Origin: Cordylochernes scorpioides
Taxonomy: Eukaryota; Arthropoda; Arachnida; Pseudoscorpiones; Chernetidae
Direction: 5' to 3'
Assembly (NCBI GenBank): GCA_030710605.1
Contig: CP092880.1
Span: 19,281,791-19,345,790, forward strand
Length of the DNA stretch: 64,000 nucleotides
Each line of letters opens with the position of its first letter. Position 1 is the first letter of the stretch. The position numbers and the translations under genes are program-made. This document shows, one piece after another, positions 49,922-60,632 of the stretch. The notes beneath the pieces are model-generated. The model was not told the origin of the DNA and did no database searches. It saw nothing but the letters and a program-made list of their open reading frames with translations.

Positions 49922-52900
49922 GATGGCCCCGGATGTGAGAGGGTTCATATGGAGGGATTTAAGAGAGCGGAATAGGAAGACTGTTATTAAGGAAGTAATT
50001 TTTAAAAATTAATTGAAATGAGTTGGTATATAACATGGGGTTGATTTCTGTATATCCATAAGAGATAATAAAACATGAACAACTAATATTAAACATACAA
50101 GTAAAAATAAAAATATGAATAAAATATTTAATAGGGAACATATAATGATTATAGGTAAAAATATAAATGATTGGATGGGTAAATCATGATCTTTTCGTGA
50201 TGGGCGTTAGAAAGGGTTGAGGGGTTAGTTATTACTTGGTTGAGGCAAGGTCACTTTGACTCAAGTCCCAAACCATTTAATGTGCACGGCGCGGAAAACC
50301 TAGGCCATGTTTCACATGTAAATTTAAGGACCTAATAAAGTTACAGTACCACAATCGAAAAGTAAGATAAGGGGATTGTTATGGGTTTTAGTAATTAGTC
50401 GTTAAGACGTACGCATGCAGGATAAAGAGGGCGAAGATCAGTGACCAGAAATCAAAGTTTTAATTAGAGTCGTCAGGGGCTTAGCGAGAAAAAGAGTAAA
50501 ATAAAAAAAAAGATGTGCCCTGGAATAAAGAAAAATACAATTTGCACGTATCCAAGCCAGAAGTTGGGATAAGGTAAATCTGGGGGACGATGTGTCAAGA
50601 TTGTTAATTACGAAATCAAAGTAGGTCAAGTCTAGCCTGCGAAGGAGTTAAAAGTTCCTGCGGAAAAGGAATGTTAGTAATTCTTAAGAAGTAACCTTTA
50701 AAGTGGTTGTTTAAGAGGTTATTGAAGATTGCCCTGTTTTTAGATCATGATTTTTAGTTTGATTATAAAAGAATATATCATTGAGATATGAAATTGCGAA
50801 ATTAAGGCTTTGCATATAGCGTTAAAGGATTTGAAAAATCGAAAATAGAATGGCGAAGTTAAATGCAAAGTAATCTTTAAAAAAAAAAAGTAAAAATAGT
50901 GATGATGTGATACAAAGATTAACACACTACAGCAGTATATAAGGGGTAATAGAAAGTGAAAATATTAAATGAAAATTAAAAATGAGCAGTAATATACTCG
51001 ATAGCATTGACATGGTAGCGGAAGGTGAAACAATGTAAATAACATCTAATTTATAAAGTGAGAAAAAATATAAAATGATAAATGCAAATTAGTGATATAA
51101 ACATGAAATATAAACTTGAGATTATTAGATACGAAAGATTAAATATAAAGTTGATTATAGAATAGAGTCATAAAGCAAAAGTAAATAAGTTTTGGTAAAG
51201 AAAAATAAAATAAAATGACACTAATCTAAACTGATTGGTGAGGTAAATAAAATATAAGAGCTATATAATGATTATATACAAGATATTAAAATGAAAAAAA
51301 AATGTTCATCGAGAAAGAAGAGCAAGTAAGATTATAAATAGAAATTATATATTGGGAAAGAATGTAAAGTTGTAGGCCAAATGAATGTTCCTGTTTTTTT
51401 AGGATGGGTAGAAAGAGCTTTAAATTGTCCTCGATTGATATCTTTGGTCTTGTTGGCCTAAGTTTTTCTAACTTATCGAATTTGTTTTAAGTTTGGTGCG
51501 ACTCGTGGATCACATTGTTTCTAACTGTGAAACTCACTGAGTCCTAATGTTGTCGTTTTTTTAAACTTATGTGGGTGTGTGTGATTTTTGTAGGTAAAGT
51601 GTTGTCTTTGGCACGCACTAATATTTAATTTAATAGGTGGCGAAAGTTCATTAGAGAACACGGGGTGGCGACGGATGTAACAAGATGTCGGCTGTTTGTT
51701 TGCTCGGGGGGGCGAGGGGGAGCGAAGCTATTTTTAATGCGATTCCGGATGTAGGTCAGGGAGGCCTTTTGCGAGGCTGCTTGCTTTCTTTCAACTTATT
51801 GGAAGTTAATTCGAACTACGTTCGGAGATATTATTTCTATAATTGTAAACGCAAAAGCGTTTTGATTTGTCACTTTTGGTGAAAAGCGTTATGGGATTGA
51901 CATAGGGAGATACAGAGGTTGTAATTATCCTGTGTGTTCAAGCATTTGTTCGATTTGTGTTTGTATTTCGAAAATTCGGATATTGTATCTGTTGATATTA
52001 AATCGACTGGTTGTTGTGTTTCGATATTTTGCGGACTTAGTAAAAATGTTATTCATGGATATCGGGTTAGAATTGAATGAAATTGCGACTATCTACGTGG
52101 ACAATGTGTGGTTAAATAAATGTGTCACAGGCGTGATGAAGGCGTCTTTGGCCTGAAAATTGAAAGAGTTTAGTGGTGTGGCGCTGTGACACGAAGCGAA
52201 AAAATTGTAAATGAAAAGGTGCCACGTGAAGTCTTTGTTTTGTACAAAATCTAACCTGTTTTGCTAAGAATAACAAATTTACTAAAGTCATGGGTGCTGG
52301 TTGTACGAACATATCGAGAATTTTTATGTTGTTAGTGGATATGACACGTTTAATGTGAGAAAAAAAAAGATTGTGTGTGTTTAGTAGGGCGACGTTCTAA
52401 AGCTTGTGTGGCTCGAAATTTGATTTGGGTGTAAAGTCGCGCATTGAAAATTGTCGTCAATTGGAAAAAGTTATGTGATAGGGTGTTGTTTATTTTGTTG
52501 AGAGCGATTTGTCGATATTTAAATATGCAGGTAAAAGGAAGGAGTGTAGTTATGTGGGAATTTAACGATTGTAATAGTTTTGGAAGGCTGTTACTTAGGT
52601 TATTTCTGTCTAAAGCTATGAAAAAAAAAAGGACATAGGGGCGTTGAAAATGGGATTAGGAACATTATAATGAGGTTAAATAAGAGTGTTGGAGTTCACC
52701 ACGTGTGAGCAACCTGTTCCAGGAGGGAAAAATTTAGTAAATGGGACAGTTTTATTAACCTGTCCATGGGACACGTGTTGCTTGCACGAAGTGAATTGGT
52801 AAAAGGTAGTAGGTAGAGGCACATTATCTTGATACAGGAGTATCTGAGAACAGTTTATAATTAGTAGAAATCGTTTTACGGAATTTATGGATAAAATGAC

Positions 52901-53787
52901 AAAAGGCAATGGTGTATCGATTATATGGAATTTTAGATTCTGCGTTATGTTACTTATTTTTAAGATCAAAAAGATATAATCTATGGTGACAATATTGTTA
53001 GCTATGGCGTTAATAGTTAAGTTAAATGGATGGACAGGTATTTTCTTTTACAAACTGGTTTCTATTATTTTAAAAGTATTCTGCCTAATTATATCGATAG
53101 ATGCTCCTGTATTAAGTAGTAGAGTAGGTTTACATTATTGGACAGTTCCGCTCGAACGAGAAATTGTTCAATAAAAATTATAGAAGTAGGAACCTACTGT
53201 TGTGTGGTCTTGTATGTCGGGACAGTCCTGGTCTTGGGTCGTGGTTGGAGGTTCCTTGGGACAGTTAAGAGTTCATTGCTTGCGCTGGGCTCGTGGTTTA
53301 GAGAAGGTCGGGGGAGCAGGTAACATACGCTCGCGTGTTGGTAACTCGGAGGGGTGCTTGCAGGAGGTTTGGTGGCTTTCTCAGTCTTGTAGAGTATTGT
53401 AGTTGGGCCCGATCTGCTTGGGCGTCGTAGTTGGTGAAGAAGCTCTGCGCCACGTACGAACCATCGTAGCGATTCCACCTCTCGCGATGTCCGGTCACGG
53501 CAGAAAGCTGATGTAGCGTCGTCGTCAACCTCCCTAGGACATCTGACACCGGCGGCGGGGGGCGTGACGTCTTCTTGGCTGGAGACAATTTCCTGCGTCC
53601 TACCGAGAGTGTTTTCTTTCTTCGGAAAAGTGGGGCTTTCTCCACTTTCGTAGTCGGTATCGGTCTTCATGGGCTCCTTTGAATCCTCCTCTCTTCCCTG
53701 TTCCATCTTTCTGTACAGACAGTGGTCTATTTGCTTACTTGTACCTTGGCGTCCACTATCCTGTCGACTCTTCGTTACGGGGGAGTC
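49922..53787 (+). other. Interior of the LARD-like element, non-coding
   Basis: 3.87 kb, AT-rich in the first half, with more balanced composition after 51,400. No conserved retroelement domain in any frame. Short open frames (at most about 75 residues on the sense strand) look random. The last 600 bp are GC-richer and hold a 170-residue antisense frame. The region just inside the left LTR carries the primer-binding site and presumably packaging signals. Confidence 0.7.
53194..53706 (-). CDS. Antisense ORF in the LARD-like element, doubtful
   Basis: A 170-residue uninterrupted frame on the strand opposite to the element's sense. The predicted protein is hydrophilic, Pro/Ser/Thr/Arg-rich, and without recognised motifs. 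It could be chance in a GC-richer block. Placement next to the 3' LTR and antisense orientation are noteworthy because antisense accessory ORFs exist in some LTR elements. No promoter or homolog supports it. Confidence 0.2.
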   Translation of the reverse strand: MEQGREEDSKEPMKTDTDYESGESPTFPKKENTLGRTQEIVSSQEDVTPPAAGVRCPREVDDDATSAFCRDRTSREVESLRWFVRGAELLHQLRRPSRSGPTTILYKTEKATKPPASTPPSYQHASVCYLLPRPSLNHEPSASNELLTVPRNLQPRPKTRTVPTYKTTQQ

Positions 53788-54604
53788 TGTGATATCTTGG
53801 GACCTCTGGGACCAGTGTTACCTGATGCTAGACGAACCTCGATGTCAACTCTCCCGTGCAGTCGTGGTGGAAGGCGACACAGCTGGGCCAAAGGTGAAAT
53901 AAACAAACAGAGATTCCACTAAGAAGCGTCTGACGTCAAGAAGGAATGGGATGAGGAGAGAGAGAGAGATCTTAAGAGCAAGTGTTACCGTTGGAATCCA
54001 AGCGAAGACTGGCAATTCTAGGGACTCGATTTAACACCACGACCTTGCTGCTTTCTAATTGGCTGACCTATTTAGGTGATTCTTTCCTAATTGGTGGGAC
54101 TTTTTCACGTGGTAGTGGGCTATTGGTTGACCTACTTAGGTATTGTCTTCTGATTGGGCCGGGCTTATCTCTTTGACGGAAGAAATACGTCCGGTCTTGT
54201 TCCGGAAATTGGGCGTCTCTCAAACTTTTATAACTTCTGGTCACAAGATACGTCCTGTCTTGTCCGGAAATATTGGTTTAAACTTAGCTCGCAGGGTGTC
54301 CGGGGTCAGAAGGTTAACTGTGGCGTTATTAATAATTATGTTCTCTTCTAGGCCTACCTCTTAGGTTTGACTTCTACGATCCTCTAAGCCTGATTTGTTT
54401 TAACCTTAACTTTCTCCTGTCTCTCTCCATTCCTTCTATCTGTACAGTTGCAATACTTTATTAGATTCTTACGCGGTACAGATTGATGTTAGTTGAGGCT
54501 TTCTATGTGCAGTACATAAGAAGTTATATACAGTCATGGGGTGGAACATGTGGTAGTGGATATTTAGACTATTTACAACAATTCCATGGTCTTAAATCAT
54601 CACA
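53788..54604 (+). repeat. Right LTR (817 bp)
   Basis: Same length and sequence as the left LTR except for one base noticed at 53,853. It is followed by (TA)n. Confidence 0.88.
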
Positions 54605-54643
54605 TATATATATATATTATGATGCATTAGCGCGCCATCTGTT

Positions 54644-54891
54644 ATCAAAATGCGAAGCTATTATAAACAGGTATGATTCTTTTTAAAAATAAACAATTTC
54701 TACTGCCCTTACTGCAATGGAAAAATTAATGGGAGGGCCTGGCTCATCAGTGGTTAACCCTCCCAGAGGTTTCGCCAGTTTAATCTACCACTGATGAGCA
54801 AGGCCTCCCATTTTCCATTGCAGTAAGGGCAGTAGTAATTGTTTATTTTTAAAAAGATTAATACGCGCTTATAATAGCTTCGAATTTTGAT
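54644..54891. repeat. Foldback repeat with ~110-bp arms, MITE-related core
   Basis: The left arm from 'atcaaaatgcgaagctatta' pairs with a right arm ending 'taatagcttcgaattttgat'. The inner part (54,700-54,835) is a short form of the ttctactg MITE family with 'actgcccttactgcaatgg' and its complement. It would form a long hairpin. A lone arm lies near 61,630-61,663. Confidence 0.75.
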
Positions 54892-55278
54892 ATAAAGTAT
54901 ATAAGAAATAGAACTATTAACCCTTTAGGTGCCGGCCGTTTTCAAGGTCATTCCTGATTATTATTATCCTTCTAAAGACATCAAACTATTCTTTAAATTA
55001 TTTTTTATTGAACGCTTTTATGATTCATACAAACATATTAAACACAATGCAACAGAATATGCGCTTTAAAATACAATTAATTGATTTTCATTAGATTTTT
55101 TTAAGGAGAAAAAGAGCGTCAAGTCACATCAAACCGATACATCGGCTTGTCTGGTGCTTAAAGGGTTAAACATGAATTTTTCTTTTTCAAATAAAGCAAA
55201 CTTTCTACTGTTCTTACTGAGATGAGAAAACTTTTATATTGGCAAAACATGGAAAAATTGCCGGGAGGAAATTAATCT
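54892..55278. other. AT-rich non-coding stretch
   Basis: No gene is visible. A phrase 'accctttaggtgccggcc' (54,920) and 'ggtgcttaaagggttaa' (55,151) are short inverted ends enclosing ~250 bp, a possible further MITE. Confidence 0.45.
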
Positions 55279-55512
55279 ATAGAAGCAATGGGCGCTTCTC
55301 CCGTCAAAATAAACGTCAAAATCTGACGCCATCTATTGACCGTCGCGGCCCATTAGCCCGAAGCCATGGTCTCTAGGTGGACGCTTCTCAGTTTGCCAAA
55401 GCTGGTGTTGTGGCTTTGTCACCGACCCAAGCCCGCTAGTTGCGGCGACGGTCAATAGATTGCGTCAGGTTTTGACGTTTATTTTGACGGGAGAAGTGCC
55501 CATTGCTTCTAT
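55279..55512. repeat. Foldback repeat with ~72-bp inverted ends
   Basis: The left end 'atagaagcaatgggcgcttc' is mirrored by the right end 'gaagtgcccattgcttctat'. The arms include 'aaaataaacgtcaaaatctg' and its complement, with the centre 'gccaaagctggtgttgtggc'. It encodes nothing. Confidence 0.78.
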
Positions 55513-55527
55513 TGGTAAATATATAAT

Positions 55528-55743
55528 TTTACTGCCCTGAAAGCTCTTAGGTCCATAGTTTTATTAAATCCCATAACTAAGTTTCCAGCCTTCAGTATAG
55601 CATATAAAATCAGAATCGTCCAAACAGTATTAGCGCTCTAAAAAGCAGTCTGGTAAATTAGATTGGCGAAGCCGCTGGGGGGCTTCATCACAGATATACC
55701 AAGCCTTCTCAATATTTTCTCATTGCAGTAAAAACAGTAGAAA
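55528..55743. mobile_element. MITE of the ttctactg family, diverged copy
   Basis: Related along its length to 14,622-14,838 ('aggtccatagttttattaaa', 'gattggcgaagccgctgggg', ending 'aacagtagaa'). The internal hairpin is degenerate in this copy. Confidence 0.65.
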
Positions 55744-56011
55744 TTTTGTTTGATTTGAAAGAGAATTGGGACAAGAGAGAGATTAAGCATAAAAAATAAT
55801 TTACGTTTAAAGCCGGAAATACTCAAAGGGTGGTAAAGGGAGAAAATATTGCAGGTAAAGATATTTGAGGAGGTGTAGATTGCTGATATTCCTCCTGCGC
55901 CCTATCAGACAGTTACAAGCCAGCCAGTCAGCAAGCGGCGTAAGATCTGTGATTACGGAAGGACGATAGCCTCTGATTACAAACCATTTGGCAATCTCGA
56001 CGACGCCGTCG

Positions 56012-56056
56012 TTACGTAACGCAAGGCTGCCATTGGTGTGGTGCTGAGTCACGTGA
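56012..56056 (+). promoter_or_regulatory. bZIP and E-box sites upstream of the GST gene
   Basis: Three palindromic sites lie 17-61 bases before the ATG: TTACGTAA (56,012-56,019), GCTGAGTCA (56,043-56,051, reverse TGACTCAGC, the antioxidant-response/MARE core bound by CNC-Maf factors) and the overlapping E-box TCACGTGA (56,049-56,056). For a detoxification gene an antioxidant-response element is biologically sensible. Some of these may lie in the 5' UTR. Function is inferred. Confidence 0.5.
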
Positions 56057-56072
56057 ACACATCCTTGTCACA

Positions 56073-56741
56073 ATGGCGCCTGTGCTCGGTTACTGGGACA
56101 TCCGTGGGCTGTGCGAGCCCATTCGATTCCTGCTGCACTATGTTGAACAGGAGTTTGAGGACAAGCGCTATGTCGTCGGTGCTCCTCCCAACTTCTCCAA
56201 TGAATGGTTTCAAAAGGATAAGAATAGCTTGGGGTTGTTGGTACCCAACCTGCCCTACTACGTCGACGACAAAGTCAAGCTGACTCAGAGTGGAGTCATT
56301 ATCCGCTACCTGGCTCGCAAGTTCGACCTGGCGCCCCGCGATATGGATGAACAGCTGGTAGCTGAGCAGCTCGAGGGACATTTCTACGACTTCAAGATGG
56401 ATTTAATCCGTTTCGCCTACTTCAATCCAAATTGGAAAGAATTGATGGGGAGGCATCTGGAGCGGCTTCCCAGCAAGTTGAGTGGCTTGGAGATACTTCT
56501 AAGCGACGGCCGTCAGTGGTTCCTGGGTGACCGGCTGACCTACGTCGATTTCCTCGCTTACGACGCCCTGGACTTTGAAAGGATCCTTAACCCGGAATGT
56601 CTTGATGCTTTCCCTAAGATCGTTGAATTCCTCAAGCGCTTCGAAGATCTTCCTCAGATCCGGCGCTTCATGGAATCCGGCAAGTATTACAAACTTCCTC
56701 TCTTCGCTCCAATCGCCTCTTTCGCCAACAAGAGAGAATGA
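56073..56741 (+). CDS. Glutathione S-transferase, mu class, single exon
   Basis: An intact 222-residue enzyme with an excellent start context (cacaATGg). The N-terminal thioredoxin-like domain has 'LGYWDIRGLCEPIR' with catalytic Tyr7, the cis-proline loop 'VPNLPYY' (Pro61) and the glutathione-binding 'LTQSGVIIRYLARK' (Gln72, Ser73). The helical C-terminal domain includes the N-capping box 'LTYVDF' (Thr156, Asp159). Length and motifs fit cytosolic mu-class GST, which conjugates glutathione to electrophiles. Mu-class enzymes are characteristic of chelicerates, crustaceans and vertebrates and rare in insects. No intron is visible and flanking MITEs crowd it, so a retrocopy is possible, but no poly(A) tract is seen. 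ataataaaa at about 56,789 is a polyadenylation signal. Confidence 0.95.
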   Translation: MAPVLGYWDIRGLCEPIRFLLHYVEQEFEDKRYVVGAPPNFSNEWFQKDKNSLGLLVPNLPYYVDDKVKLTQSGVIIRYLARKFDLAPRDMDEQLVAEQLEGHFYDFKMDLIRFAYFNPNWKELMGRHLERLPSKLSGLEILLSDGRQWFLGDRLTYVDFLAYDALDFERILNPECLDAFPKIVEFLKRFEDLPQIRRFMESGKYYKLPLFAPIASFANKRE

Positions 56742-56799
56742 GGATTTTGCCAGATCTACTTCCTTTCAAAGAATGTATCAGTATTAATTGATAATAAAA

Positions 56800-57230
56800 T
56801 TTTGTTATCATCTCACTTCTTAATTTGACAAAAATTTCACGGGGAGAGAAAGGCATATTTTTTCGTGCGACTTCATAAAATTATTTGAATTGAAACACAT
56901 AAAACAAAATAAGATTCGAACTATAGTCAAGAACACTATCCATCAAGAGTTTATATAAATATACTTTCCATTTACATCTTGAGTATATGTATTTAAAATA
57001 CTTACATATTTTCACACACAATTTTCTAATAGAGATGAGTGTTTAACTATCTCCATATAGAACAAAGTTTAAACAAAATATATCATTCCAAAAACTCTTC
57101 TATTTACTAAACCCAACTTAGAAACATGCCGTACCTGTTGGCGTAGTTGATGTAAGCATTTAGAATCCCTGATTTACTTCAGTCAATGTCGTCAAAAATA
57201 ATCTAAAATAAGATGACATATACTATTATT
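56800..57230. other. AT-rich non-coding stretch after GST
   Basis: No gene or clear repeat is visible. Confidence 0.5.
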
Positions 57231-57233
57231 AAA

Positions 57234-57677
57234 ATTTTACACAAATAAATTTACTGGCAAGGAGTTTCTTTTAAATATCATCAAATATTATCTCTACAGA
57301 CCTTACTGCAATGATATGAGTTATTGAATGAGAGGGCTTGGCTCATCAGTAGTGAACCCTCTCAGCGGTTTCGCCAAATTAATCTCTAGACCGCTCTACT
57401 ATTGTATTGGACTGGTTTTGTTATATACCCTGCATTTTCTATGGAAGGCAGCTTAGGGGTGTTTAGTGAACTAAGGACACAAGGTATTGCATCGAGCAAA
57501 GCTCTTCCGCAAAATATGTTTTCATAACCAATATATATTAGTAAATTAAATTTTATTGCCATCTTTCGTTAATATTTTACACAAATAAATTTACTGGCAA
57601 GGAGTTTCTTTTAAATATCATCAAATATTATCTCTACAGACCTTACTGCAATGATATAGATGGCAATAAAATTTAAT
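57234..57677. repeat. 84-bp direct repeats around a MITE copy, with a 20-bp inverted repeat
   Basis: The 84-bp block beginning 'attttacacaaataaattta' and ending 'ttactgcaatgatat' occurs at 57,234-57,317 and 57,574-57,657. Between them is a partial ttctactg MITE (57,301-57,530). The second block is itself enclosed by a perfect 20-bp inverted repeat (57,545-57,564 and 57,658-57,677). This looks like a composite formed by insertion or gene conversion. Confidence 0.75.
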
Positions 57678-57679
57678 AT

Positions 57680-58679
57680 ACTATTATTGTTTGTAAAAAA
57701 TATGAAAAATCTCTCACAACGAATTTTTAAATGAAAAAAGCGTAAAGACAAAATATTGTCATGTAAAAAAATTAGGAAAGACAAGCTTTTAGAATTAAGC
57801 GAAATTTTGTTTAAGGCAAGTACAATAAAATAATTATAAAATACCAGGAAGTCAATGTGGGAAGTTTACAGAGAGATTATCAGAATATAACAATAAAATA
57901 ATTAATCTGTTAATAAATTAAATACTCTGCTACATATTTCCTTCCTTATGGGAGCTGTGACTCACAACTTGCAAATCTTGTTGCTACTGTCTTGGATATG
58001 ATGTGTTTCTGCCAAGTATTGCCTCGGAGTCTTTGATCTTTATTCCTAGTACCTTTGCGTCCATTTTCTTAAGGCGTGAAGAGGGGCTTAGTCGTCTTAT
58101 CGTCTATAGGGACATCGTCTTCTTTTAAGGTAGTTTTGGCTTTGACACGATGGTGTTATCCTGAAGTCATTCGAGGAAAATGCAGTCCACAATACCCATT
58201 GTCTCAAGGTCTACTCGGCAGGCTTCAGTTTGTCTTTCATAAACTACCCAGCATTTCCATCAAAATGTCACATAGAAAATTAGAAAAGACAAATTTCAGG
58301 ATGACATGGCAATTTGTTTAAGGTAAATTCAGTGAGAGAGATAAATATAACCCAGGTTACTGGAGCGCAGAACGACAACTACCTGGGTAAGTGCAACAAA
58401 ACATGTATAAAAGAATACCAGAATGTGGGGAGTTTATACAAAGCAGCACAATATAAATATCGGAATTAATAAACTGGTCAATAAATAATAAATATTTTGC
58501 TACAACATCATTAAATTTTGGCAAGTGAATACAATAAAATATAAATATACACAGGCGTTATAAATGATGCGCTTCGAGGCAAAATGGTCAGAATGAAAGA
58601 GTGCATAAAGCAGTTCAGCTTGACGACGCCACCTCGGAGCCTCGGTCGGTTCGTTCCTCACGCGAAGCGCGCCTGCCGA
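57680..58679. other. Non-coding stretch with decayed repeats
   Basis: No gene. Phrases near 57,775 and 58,275 ('ttaggaaagacaa', 'aggatgacatggcaattt') belong to the CCCGG-head repeat family. The block 58,030-58,240 is GC-richer and may be a decayed retroelement fragment. Confidence 0.45.
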
Positions 58680-58940
58680 TCTCAGGTAAAATATAGCCAT
58701 GGAGGTGTTGCAGGATGAATCCCAGGATCAGGCTGTTGGCCGCATGGGCGCGACTCACCAAGATAGAGACCGCGGGTGAATAGAAACGCGATGGCTCGCT
58801 CCAGCAATCCCATCAGGTTGGAGGCTTGGGAAACAACGGCGTTCCTGGCAGTAATCGTGCAGTGGGAAATATGATTGCTGCCAAAGTTAGCTAATGTCCT
58901 CAAGTGACATGCAGGCTGCGCGTAGGACAACTGTCCCATT
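58680..58940 (-). pseudogene. Degenerate Tx1-like ORF2 fragment
   Basis: The minus-strand frame resembles the region after the reverse transcriptase core of the intact Tx1-like element (36,830-36,990): for example 'FTRGLYLG' against 'FTRGLSLVG' and a terminal 'PATPPWLYFT' over the 'HGYLPSP' region. The DNA phrases 'gagaccgcgggtgaa' and 'ggaggccgcgggtgaa' also match. It is an old relic of the same family. Confidence 0.65.
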
Positions 58941-59600
58941 CAACTGTGTCAGGCCCCCTGTTTTCTGGACCTATGTTCGGAATAGCCGGAAGAAACTGGC
59001 GCCTTTACTCTACGGGGGATCCTGTCAAAGAGGCGTCGTTTTTATCTTCTGAACTCAAATTGAATATCTAGTTTGGCTCTGTCAACACTGCCGTTTGCTA
59101 CTAAACCAAATACACAATAGTATACGTAATAAACGATTAAATATTTGCAAAGAAAGAGTTTGTTACAATTATTTAAGTGGCAAGCTTTCTTACGGTCGCG
59201 TTTCATCAGACTAACGGATCCCGAAGGCATGCAACATACACCTATGGACAAAACTTAAGTGGAAAGTCTTTGATGTCGTCAGTCGTTTTTTTTAAACACA
59301 GAGGAAATTTTTCTCACACTTGGTAATCTCGTGTGTATTCAACAATGGACACTGTGTACCAAATATCTTTCAGAGTTATTGTCTGAATACCGATATACAT
59401 GCTGAAAGGTCCATAAGTGTACATATGTAATCAAGATTTATTTTCGTTTATTATGTATCTTAAGTTGCAAATATATCATTTAACACAATACTATAGTTAT
59501 AATACAATCCGTATCATATGACTTATACACACATAATTATAAAATTATATAGGGTATACCTCTCTCTTCTCTCTCTCTCTCTCTCTTCTGAATGCAAAAT
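58941..59600. other. Non-coding stretch
   Basis: No gene recognised. A (TC)n tract lies at 59,562-59,585. Confidence 0.45.
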
Positions 59601-59604
59601 ACAA

Positions 59605-60170
59605 GGTGTGTTCATTAATTTCCAGGACTGTTCCGTATTTAAAAATAAATAAATAAAATCTAATTCAATTTTTTCCAAATATGTCCATCCTGCCTCAATA
59701 CACCTGTGCCCTATCCCCCCCCCCTATTTTCGAATCAGGAGACAAAATCATTTTTTGAGAGGCTTCTTTCGGTTGTCTTCGAATCAGCTTGTATCATGAA
59801 CGTCGTCAAATTTACTTCCTTTTAGCTTCATTTTCAATTTAGAATGGAGGAAAAAGTCATTGAGGCTAAGTCGGGGTAATAGGGTGAATGAGGGAGCTGT
59901 GTGGTGGAATGCTTAGCCAAGAACTGCAAACACAATATGGGCTGTGTGCGGTCGCGCATTATCGACGTGGAGCACACAGTCATTGTTTTGTCATCTTTCG
60001 GGTCATTTAAGGCGCATAGAGGAAGAATTCCTGTGATTATTTCTGAAACACTCCATGAAAACAACAACAATCTTGGCGAGCTGCAATGCGAAGGCGTGGC
60101 TGACTTCTGCGACAGTGCCAGACTATCAGGGACTACAGCGGTGATCCAACTGGACAGGACGGAGTGGTGC
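59605..60170 (-). pseudogene. Mariner transposase relic
   Basis: The minus strand reads, with breaks, the catalytic end of a mariner transposase: 'TVCSTSIMRDRTQPI' over the first part, then 'FLAKHSTTQLPHSPYYPDLA' close to the classical mariner phrase that precedes the third catalytic Asp (59,834-60,070). The left end 'caaggtgtgttcattaattt' near 59,606 could be its terminal repeat. Heavily decayed. Confidence 0.65.
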
Positions 60171-60308
60171 TCTGTGGAAGTGCGACACGACTATATGGTC
60201 GAAGCACCCCGAAGTTGGAACCGGCGATCCGACTGAACTCATAGAGCATTGGACGCTCTGTGGAAGTCCGACGACAATGTCTGTGACGTGAAAGTCGCGC
60301 GCAATGTG

Positions 60309-60632
60309 TCAGCGCCGCCGTCTGCAATACAAGCTGAAAAGATGTGCTACACGTCTGTACCCATTACCTTTGCTCCTTCGTCTGCAGAAATTGAAACTAC
60401 TGTACGGTCTGACACATTCAGCAAATTTAGAGTATTCTATGATCCCGGGCAAGGTTAGCATAGATATATCCATGTCTAGAAATTTTAGAATACGAAAGAT
60501 CCAGTTGCAAATAAATGGGAGACTGGTGTACTGGCGGGCCAAAGACAGGCCATTGGACTTACAGGTGACGCATGACTGTCGGGCCGAGTCCGGGTGGGCT
60601 GGATGGGGCAAGGCGTGCAGAGCTAGCCTCAC
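60309..60632 (-). pseudogene. Tx1-like ORF2 C-terminal fragment, interrupted
   Basis: The minus-strand frame begins 'MRLALHALPHPAHP', matching 'KLALHALPHPAHP' of the intact Tx1-like ORF2, followed by a decayed CX2C knuckle. Its upstream continuation (ORF2 'LNGLTT' region) is found at about 61,215-61,370. The ~560 bp in between (60,633-61,190) are a later insertion resembling an LTR. Confidence 0.7.

Larger units (their letters stand above)
49105..54604 (+). mobile_element. LTR retrotransposon without gag/pol (LARD-like), young
   Basis: A 5.5-kb element with two 817-bp LTRs starting TGTGATATC and ending CATCACA, differing at one base by eye (49,170 a, 53,853 c). A primer-binding-like TGG begins two bases after the left LTR (49,924) and a purine tract (cgggggag) precedes the right LTR. 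The flanks are (TA)n, so the duplication cannot be resolved. The 3.87-kb interior has no gag, protease, reverse transcriptase or integrase in any frame. It is therefore a large non-autonomous LTR derivative. The near-identical LTRs show recent mobility, which needs proteins supplied in trans. Confidence 0.85.
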
